Part shown: piece after piece, positions 58,590 to 64,000 of the stretch
How positions within the stretch are numbered: the stretch's first letter is position 1
Layout: each line of letters opens with the position of its first letter
NCBI GenBank assembly: GCA_022511225.1
Contig: JAFLRZ010000011.1
Coordinates: 1 to 64,000, forward strand
Source of the DNA: Eubacterium sp.
GTDB lineage: Bacteria; Bacillota; Clostridia; Oscillospirales; Acutalibacteraceae
Length of the DNA: 64,000 bases
Reading direction: 5' to 3'
Position numbers and translations under genes: made by a program
The notes under the pieces: model-generated
Told to the model about the DNA's origin: nothing
The model's database searches: none
Seen by the model: only the letters and a program-made list of their open reading frames with translations

Positions 58590-59904
58590 TCCAAATCTTA
58601 ATAATTTCGCTGACGGCTTAGAGGATATACTTGATGACGGCAGCTTTAAGTTAAACGATAACGAGAGTGATCAAAGGAAAAGCAACGGAGAGCTTGAAAT
58701 AAAAATCAAGGAAAATCACTATTCAGGTGCTGAGCATCATCACCATTCTTCCCACTCGCACAGTGATCACCACAGTTCACACGAGCACCATTCTTCTCAC
58801 TCACACGGTGAGCATCGCTCCTCGTCACACCATCATTCCTCGCACGAAAGTCACAGTTCGTCATCAAAAAGCAAGAGCAAAAAAGAAAAGAAAAAGCTTC
58901 CTATTGCGGCACGCATTGCAATAGCTATACTTATTATAATATTATTTCTTATTTTTTCGGTCATAGGTTCATTCTTCATTCTCGAGCATATGGGTAAAAG
59001 CGATTTGAAGAACGTCACTACCGAAACAGATTTTAAGGAAACACTTGAATACAACGGCCACACGTATTCATATAACGATGATATGATGGCGGTTGCTTTT
59101 CTCGGTATTGATAAGCGTGATCTTGGAACGGTTGACGGTGCAATCGGTACGGGAGGTCAGTCAGATACAAATATCGTGCTTGCCATTGATTCAAACACAG
59201 GTAAGACGACTGCAATAGCAATCCCCAGAGATACTATTGCCGAGGTTGACCTTTATTCTAACAGCGGATTGTTTTTGCGTTCTGAGGAAATGCAGCTTTG
59301 TCTTAGCTACGCATACGGCGACGGTAAAGCATCCTCTGCGGCTAACACGGTAACTTCTATCAGCCGTGTTCTCGGCAATGTACCTATCAGCAAGTATTTC
59401 TCGCTCGACCTTGACGGTATTGCCGCACTTAATGATGCAATCGGCGGTGTTACGCTTGAGTCACTTTATGATTTCGATAATCTCGGTATTCATAAGGGCG
59501 ACACTATTCACCTTGAGGGTGATATGACGGAAACGTACGTGCGCCAAAGAAGTCTTGATGATATAAATGCTTCTCTTAACAGAACCGAAAGGCAGATTCA
59601 GTATATCAGGGCATTTGCAGGTCAGCTTATTCCGGCAGCGATTGATGATTTCAGCGTTGTGTCAAGACTATATAACACTGCTACTAATTACAGTTCAACC
59701 GACGTTACACTTTCTAACACAACGTACCTTGCTTCTCTCATTCTTTCAAAGAATATCAGAGATTTCGACACTATTACCCTTAAGGGCGAAATGAAGCCGA
59801 GTGACAGAGTTGACGAAAACGGAAACGTCTATGCAGAATTTCATCCTGACAAGGATGCACTTATGGAAACAATTATAAGCGTATTCTATACTCAGGTGGA
59901 TTAA
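58573..59904 (+). CDS. LytR-CpsA-Psr family protein with His-rich N-terminal tail
   Basis: A 443-residue membrane protein. The cytoplasmic N-terminal part contains a stretch (55-94) with 19 His mixed with Ser and Glu, then a Lys-rich run, then a single membrane helix (about 111-136). The external LCP domain follows: GGQSDTNIVLAID, IAIPRDT with the conserved Arg, LDGIAALNDAIGGV, and VRQRSLDDINASLNRTERQ. LCP enzymes transfer lipid-linked glycans to peptidoglycan or proteins. The His-rich tail is not a normal part of the family and could bind metal. Coupled to sortase B by a 17-base overlap. Confidence 0.9.
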   Translation: MKKPIDPNLNNFADGLEDILDDGSFKLNDNESDQRKSNGELEIKIKENHYSGAEHHHHSSHSHSDHHSSHEHHSSHSHGEHRSSSHHHSSHESHSSSSKSKSKKEKKKLPIAARIAIAILIIILFLIFSVIGSFFILEHMGKSDLKNVTTETDFKETLEYNGHTYSYNDDMMAVAFLGIDKRDLGTVDGAIGTGGQSDTNIVLAIDSNTGKTTAIAIPRDTIAEVDLYSNSGLFLRSEEMQLCLSYAYGDGKASSAANTVTSISRVLGNVPISKYFSLDLDGIAALNDAIGGVTLESLYDFDNLGIHKGDTIHLEGDMTETYVRQRSLDDINASLNRTERQIQYIRAFAGQLIPAAIDDFSVVSRLYNTATNYSSTDVTLSNTTYLASLILSKNIRDFDTITLKGEMKPSDRVDENGNVYAEFHPDKDALMETIISVFYTQVD

Positions 59905-59922
59905 TATTTCAAGGAGATAAAT

Positions 59923-60768
59923 ATGAACGATTCAACATTAAAAAAGCTTAATGCTTATGCCACTAAAATCAGAATGGGCATCATTGAGGGTACCTACGGT
60001 GCCAAGGCAGGTCATCCGGGCGGAAGCCTGTCAGCAGCAGATTTGCTTGCTTATCTTTATGAGGAGGAAATGAATATTGACCCTGCCAATCCAAAGGCAG
60101 AGGATCGCGACCGCTTTGTTCTTTCCAAGGGTCACGCTGCTCCGGCACTTTACAGTGCGCTTGCTTACAAGGGCTTCTTCCCTGTTGAAGATTTGCCTAC
60201 ACTCCGTCACATTGACTCATATCTTCAGGGCCATCCGAATATGAACACCGTGCCCGGCATCGATATGTCAACAGGCTCACTCGGTCAGGGCATCAGCGCC
60301 GCAGTAGGTATGGCAAAGGGTGCAAAATATCTCGGCAAGGACAACATCAGAGTTTACACTCTTCTTGGTGACGGCGAAATCGAAGAGGGTCAGGTATGGG
60401 AGGCAATGATGTTTGCCGCTCAGTATAAGCTTGATAATCTTTGTGTTTTCATTGACTGCAACGGACTTCAGATTGACGGTGCGTGCGAAGAGGTTATGAG
60501 CGCAGAGCCTATTGACAAGAAGCTTGAAGCTTTCGGTTTTGAAGTAATGGTTATCGACGGCAACAGTTTTGAAGATATTGAAAAGGCTCTTGACGGCTTC
60601 CACAATGCTGACAAGCCTTTCGGTGTTGTTATGAAAACCGTAAAGGGCAAGGGCGTATCATATATGGAAAACGAAGTCGGCTGGCACGGAAAAGCACCGA
60701 ACGACGAAGAATATAAAATTGCAATGGCTGAGCTTAATGCAAAGCTTGCAGAGATTGAGGAGGCGTAA
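59923..60768 (+). CDS. Transketolase, N-terminal subunit
   Basis: A 281-residue subunit carrying the thiamine diphosphate and Mg site: GDGEIEEGQVWEAMMFAAQYKLDN with the GDG...N motif near 143-172, and KGHAAPALYSAL near 70. The subunit corresponds to the first half of classical transketolase. AAGGAG precedes the ATG. The C-terminal subunit follows after 2 bases. Together they move C2 units in the pentose phosphate pathway. Confidence 0.95.
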   Translation: MNDSTLKKLNAYATKIRMGIIEGTYGAKAGHPGGSLSAADLLAYLYEEEMNIDPANPKAEDRDRFVLSKGHAAPALYSALAYKGFFPVEDLPTLRHIDSYLQGHPNMNTVPGIDMSTGSLGQGISAAVGMAKGAKYLGKDNIRVYTLLGDGEIEEGQVWEAMMFAAQYKLDNLCVFIDCNGLQIDGACEEVMSAEPIDKKLEAFGFEVMVIDGNSFEDIEKALDGFHNADKPFGVVMKTVKGKGVSYMENEVGWHGKAPNDEEYKIAMAELNAKLAEIEEA

Positions 60769-60770
60769 TT

Positions 60771-61712
60771 ATGGCTGATATTAAAAAAATAGCAACCCGT
60801 GACAGCTACGGCAATGCCCTTAAGGAGCTTGCACAGGAGGGTGCAGATAAATTAGTTGTTCTTGACGCTGACCTTTCTGCAGCAACAAAAACCGGAATTT
60901 TCAAAAAGGAATTTCCTGAGCGTCATATCAACTGCGGTATTGCAGAGAGCAATATGCTTTCTGTAGCGGCGGGCTTAAGCACTATGGGACTTGTTCCTTT
61001 TGCTTCAAGCTTTGCAATGTTTGCCGCAGGCAGAGCATTTGAGCAGGTAAGAAATTCTATCGGCTATCCTCAGCTTAACGTTAAAATCGGTGCAACACAC
61101 GCAGGTATCTCTGTAGGCGAGGACGGTGCGTCACATCAGTGCTGCGAGGACTTTGCTCTTATGAGATCTATTCCGGGTATGGTAGTTATCTGCCCTGCTG
61201 ATGACGTTGAAGCAAAGCAGGCAGTAAAGGCTGCTTACAAGCATCAGGGACCTGTTTACCTCAGATTCGGCAGACTTGCCGTTCCTGTATTCCACAATGA
61301 CGACTACAAGTTTGAAATCGGCAAGGGTGAGGTTATCAGCGAAGGTAATGACGTAACAATCATTGCAAACGGACTTATGGTAGCCGAAGCAATCGAGGCA
61401 GGCAAGGCACTTGCAGATAAGGGCATCAGTGCAGAAATCATCAACATTTCAACAATAAAGCCTCTTGACGAGGAGCTTGTGCTTGCTTCAGCAAAGAAAA
61501 CAGGCAAGGTAATCACTGTCGAGGAGCACAGCATTATCGGCGGTCTCGGTGAGGCTGTATGCGCACTCCTTTCCGAAAAGCACCCTGTACCTGTAAAGCG
61601 TATAGGCGTTAATGACGAGTTTGGTCACTCGGGCCCTGCTCTCGACCTTCTCAAGCAGTTTGGTCTTTCAGCCGAAAACATCACCAAGGTTGCAGAGGAG
61701 TTTGTGAAATAA
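60771..61712 (+). CDS. Transketolase, C-terminal subunit
   Basis: A 313-residue subunit with the pyrimidine-binding and C-terminal domains. It shows NCGIAESNMLSVAAGLSTMGLVPF with the catalytic Glu, THAGISVGEDGASHQ, FGRLAVPV and VEEHSIIGGLGEAV. Length and order match the split transketolases of Firmicutes and Archaea. Translationally coupled to the N-terminal subunit. A terminator follows 52 bases later. Confidence 0.95.
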   Translation: MADIKKIATRDSYGNALKELAQEGADKLVVLDADLSAATKTGIFKKEFPERHINCGIAESNMLSVAAGLSTMGLVPFASSFAMFAAGRAFEQVRNSIGYPQLNVKIGATHAGISVGEDGASHQCCEDFALMRSIPGMVVICPADDVEAKQAVKAAYKHQGPVYLRFGRLAVPVFHNDDYKFEIGKGEVISEGNDVTIIANGLMVAEAIEAGKALADKGISAEIINISTIKPLDEELVLASAKKTGKVITVEEHSIIGGLGEAVCALLSEKHPVPVKRIGVNDEFGHSGPALDLLKQFGLSAENITKVAEEFVK

Positions 61713-61764
61713 TAGAGCAAATATTATATGAATTGGCAGACTTTTAAAAAAGACAGAAAGCGCC

Positions 61765-61799
61765 AAAAAATGCGAGAACGTCGAGTTCTCGCATTTTTT
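61765..61799 (+). terminator. Intrinsic terminator after transketolase
   Basis: Perfect 15-base-pair stem (A6 + TGCGAGAAC / GTTCTCGCA + T6) with a GTCGA loop. It is also the hairpin of the repeat unit at this place. Confidence 0.88.
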
Positions 61800-61902
61800 C
61801 TTAGCATTTATACAAGACGCTTTACGCGCGGAGCGGTGTGGTCATCGCTCCCTACAGAAATTCCATTCAATAGAACTTCGGCGCGGTTATGCGCTTTTTC
61901 AG
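61765..61902 (+). repeat. Variable-stem hairpin repeat, copy 3
   Basis: After the hairpin comes TTTTTTCTTAGCATTTATAC, then ACGCGCGGAGCGGTGTGG, TCATCGCTCCCTACAGAAAT, ATTCAATAGAACTTCGGCG and CGCTTTTTCAGA. The tail from ACGCGC to the GGCG core aligns with 27357-27415 almost without gaps. The hairpin stem differs. Confidence 0.6.
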
Positions 61903-61910
61903 AAGGCTGT

Positions 61911-62447
61911 TTAATAGTTCTCTGCCTTGATTTCGAAATATGCCTGTGGATGAGCGCATACAGGGCAGATTGCAGGTGCTGCTGTGCCAACAATGATATG
62001 ACCGCAGTTTCTGCACTCCCAAACCTTTACACTGCTCTTCTCAAAAACTTCTGAGTTTTTGATGTTGTTGATAAGAGCACGGTAACGCTCCTCGTGCTGC
62101 TTCTCAATTTCAGCAACCTGACGGAATTTGTGTGCAAGCTCTAAGAAGCCTTCTTCCTCTGCATCCTTTGCAAAGCCTTCATACATATCTGTCCACTCAT
62201 AATTTTCACCTGAAGCAGCAGATTCAAGGTTTGTAAGCGTATCGCTGATACCCTCTAATTCCTTGAACCAAAGCTTTGCGTGCTCCTTTTCGTTGTTTGC
62301 TGTAAGAAGAAACAGCTCGGAAATCTGCTCGAATCCCTCTTTCTTTGCTACTGAAGCAAAATAAGTGTACTTGTTTCTTGCCTCTGACTCGCCCGAAAAA
62401 GCAGCCATAAGGTTCTTTTGTGTTTTTGTGCCATCATACTTACTCAT
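61911..62447 (-). CDS. Rubrerythrin
   Basis: A 178-residue peroxide-reducing protein of anaerobes. The diiron four-helix domain carries [23 protein letters not shown] and [12 protein letters not shown] with ExxH metal ligands. The C-terminal rubredoxin-like domain has CRNCGH and [17 protein letters not shown] is upstream of the ATG. It is 23 bases after eda on the same strand, but the roles are unrelated. Confidence 0.97.
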   Translation of the reverse strand: MSKYDGTKTQKNLMAAFSGESEARNKYTYFASVAKKEGFEQISELFLLTANNEKEHAKLWFKELEGISDTLTNLESAASGENYEWTDMYEGFAKDAEEEGFLELAHKFRQVAEIEKQHEERYRALINNIKNSEVFEKSSVKVWECRNCGHIIVGTAAPAICPVCAHPQAYFEIKAENY

Positions 62448-62470
62448 AAAAATTTCCTCCTAAAATAATT

Positions 62471-63130
62471 TTATTTTGAAGCCATTTCAGCTCTTGCTTC
62501 CTTAATTCTCTGAACAAAAAGCTTACCCGTTTCGGTAATCTTGTCATAATCGCCTGTTTTTGCTCCTGCAATAAGGGATGAGCCTGCGCCGCAAGCAATT
62601 GCGCCTGCCTTAATCCAGTCCTTAACGTTGTCAACGTCAACACCGCCTGACGGCATCATAACTGCATTCGGAATAGGACCGTGAATATCCTTGATAAATG
62701 CAGGGCCTGCAATATCACCCGGAAATACCTTAAGCACGTCTGCACCACATTCCATAGCGCGTACTGCCTCTGTAGGAGTGTAGATACCGGGCATTGACGG
62801 AACGCCGTAGCGGTTACAAGTTCTTACCGTTTCCTCATCAAAGTACGGTGAAACGATGTACTCTGCACCTGCAAGAATTGCGATACGAGCCGTTGCGGCA
62901 TCCATAACCGTGCCTGCGCCGATAATGATTTCACCGCTGTTATACTTAGCCTTCATTGCTTCGATGAGCTTGTCAGCGTGAGGAACAGTAAATGTAAGCT
63001 CAATAGCGGCAACTCCGCCTGCGATACAAGCATCTGTAATCTTTTCAGCCTGCTCAATAGAGGTTGCACGAACTACTGCAACAATGCCGACCTCCTGAAT
63101 TTTTGCCAATGTTTCAATCTTATTAGCCAT
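62471..63130 (-). CDS. eda: KDPG / KHG aldolase
   Basis: A 219-residue aldolase cleaving 2-keto-3-deoxy-6-phosphogluconate to pyruvate and glyceraldehyde-3-phosphate. Family stretches are VVRATSIEQAEKI, AIELTFTVPHAD, GAGTVMDAATARIAILAGAEYIVSP with the catalytic Glu/Lys region and FPGDIAGPAFIKDIHGP. AGGAG precedes the ATG. It follows kdgK with a 115-base gap that contains no clear signal. Confidence 0.94.
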   Translation of the reverse strand: MANKIETLAKIQEVGIVAVVRATSIEQAEKITDACIAGGVAAIELTFTVPHADKLIEAMKAKYNSGEIIIGAGTVMDAATARIAILAGAEYIVSPYFDEETVRTCNRYGVPSMPGIYTPTEAVRAMECGADVLKVFPGDIAGPAFIKDIHGPIPNAVMMPSGGVDVDNVKDWIKAGAIACGAGSSLIAGAKTGDYDKITETGKLFVQRIKEARAEMASK

Positions 63131-63245
63131 AATTATTATCTCCTAAATTTTTCAATTAATACTAAAAATTAGTGTGCTTTTTGTGTTTGTATGTGACCGA
63201 GTGGAGTTTTATCAGTAACATAACATAACGGAAAAATACGCAATT

Positions 63246-64000
63246 TTACCTTTGTACTCTTGCGCCTGCGCCATTAACCTTTGCTTCTACTTCTTTTAAT
63301 GAAGCCATAGACGTATCGCCAGGCGTTGTCATAGCAAGTGCACCGTGAACTACGCCGTAGTTAACAGCTTTCTGTGCATCCTCATAAGTCATAAGTCCGT
63401 AGATAAGACCTGATGCAAAGCTGTCGCCGCCTCCTACTCTGTCGAGGATTTCAAGAGCAGGAAATTCGATAGAATTATAAATTTTGCCGTCTGCCCAGCA
63501 GATAGCCTTCCAGTCATTGACTGTAGCAGTTTTAACTGTACGAAGAGTCGTAGCAATAACCTTGAAATTAGGATATGCCTTTGTAACGGTTTCAATCATC
63601 TTGTAGTAGCCGTCCATATTAAGCTCTTTGAGGTCGGCATCATTACCCTCAACCTCAAAGCCGAGAGATGCAGTGAAATCCTCCTCGTTACCAATCATAA
63701 CGTCAACGTACTTTGCAATTTCCTTGTTGACCTCCTGAGCCTTAGCCTGACCGCCGATACCCTTCCAGAGTGACGGACGGTAGTTGAGGTCGTAAGAAAC
63801 AATAGTGCCGTATTCCTTTGCCTTCTTAACGGCAGTAATAACTGTTTCGGCTGCCGTTTCGGAAAGAGCTGCGTAGATACCGCCTGTGTGGAGCCAGCGT
63901 ACACCGAGAGTACCGAAAATGTAATCCCAGTCAATATCATCAGCCTTGAGCTGAGATGCGGCAGTGTTGCCTCTGTCTGACGCACCGACAGCACCGCGGA
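63246..64000 (-). CDS. kdgK: 2-keto-3-deoxygluconate kinase (PfkB family), 5' end beyond the window
   Basis: The frame is open to the right edge, giving at least 251 residues: from RGAVGASDRGNTAASQL, through GTLGVRWLHTGGIY, VSYDLNYRPSLWKG, DVMIGNEEDF, to the PfkB signature DRVGGGDSFASGLIYG with the catalytic Asp. It phosphorylates KDG, the product of UxuA, to the substrate of Eda, the next gene. A start inside at 63698 (ATG of MIGNEEDF) would cut the fold and is not used. The substrate is inferred from the eda neighbour. Confidence 0.88.
   Translation of the reverse strand, partial: RGAVGASDRGNTAASQLKADDIDWDYIFGTLGVRWLHTGGIYAALSETAAETVITAVKKAKEYGTIVSYDLNYRPSLWKGIGGQAKAQEVNKEIAKYVDVMIGNEEDFTASLGFEVEGNDADLKELNMDGYYKMIETVTKAYPNFKVIATTLRTVKTATVNDWKAICWADGKIYNSIEFPALEILDRVGGGDSFASGLIYGLMTYEDAQKAVNYGVVHGALAMTTPGDTSMASLKEVEAKVNGAGARVQR

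Noticed and set aside
58735-58854. Repeated CAC/CAT/TCT pattern as a short-tandem or CRISPR-like repeat
   Set aside because: It is the in-frame His/Ser codons of the LCP tail, with no regular unit and spacer. No CRISPR array is present anywhere in the window.
63695-63994. 99-residue minus-strand frame at the right edge
   Set aside because: It is an alternative frame of kdgK, whose true frame is open and shows clear PfkB motifs through the same bases.

Overview
The window reads as a contiguous chromosomal piece of a low-GC, Gram-positive, anaerobic Firmicute. The best guess is a gut Clostridia of the Oscillospiraceae (Ruminococcus-like), by inference only. Pointers are the rpmG-secE-nusG-rplK-rplA-rplJ-rplL order with an L10 leader, the sporulation genes yqfC-yqfD, a class B sortase with a sorting-signal protein, rubrerythrin, split transketolase, an NADP-type glutamate dehydrogenase and uronate catabolism. 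There is no transposase, integrase, phage gene or CRISPR array; most of the window is ordinary core genome.

Layout. 1-13 kb (mostly minus): end of a tRNA-Gln gene, a stand-alone condensation-domain protein, a small membrane protein, mfd, pth and a CorC/HlyC-type CBS protein, a radical SAM protein, then a sugar transferase followed by a cytosolic GH2 beta-galactosidase. 13-24 kb: a lipoprotein and secA, a TagG-like ABC permease without its ATPase, aroE-aroK, an acyl carrier protein, and a glpK / Ldh_2-type malate dehydrogenase / malic enzyme unit. 23-27 kb (minus): mannonate oxidoreductase and mannonate dehydratase under an operator-bearing promoter, then yqfC-yqfD. 27-31 kb: the ribosomal protein and secretion cluster with several RNA control elements, next to a broken XRE regulator. 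31-41 kb: two FAD oxidoreductases, trmB, a GH95 fucosidase, a two-component system, a family 4 uracil-DNA glycosylase and pduL. 41-53 kb (minus): gdhA, rsmE, small membrane proteins, an M18 aminopeptidase, a Sua5-CoaE fusion, prfA, murI, a DUF951 protein, a MATE transporter and rsmA. 53-64 kb: marR with a heterodimeric ABC exporter, a surface protein / sortase B / LytR-CpsA-Psr locus, split transketolase, then (minus) rubrerythrin, eda and kdgK, the last running off the right edge.

How the genes fit. UxuB-type SDR, UxuA, KdgK and Eda make up fructuronate to pyruvate plus glyceraldehyde-3-phosphate, in two loci 37 kb apart. With GH95 and GH2 enzymes this suggests growth on plant or mucin glycans. 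The malate dehydrogenase and malic enzyme could form a malate shunt from oxaloacetate to pyruvate. The surface protein, sortase B and LCP protein look like one cell-envelope module.

Less ordinary points: the Sua5-CoaE fusion; a His-rich cytoplasmic tail on the LCP protein; a three-copy repeat made of a variable-stem hairpin plus a conserved tail, one copy abutting a decayed XRE gene; a second bipartite palindromic repeat family; the layered control of rplJL; and a TrmB with an altered signature motif. All assignments are from reading the sequence; no search was run.
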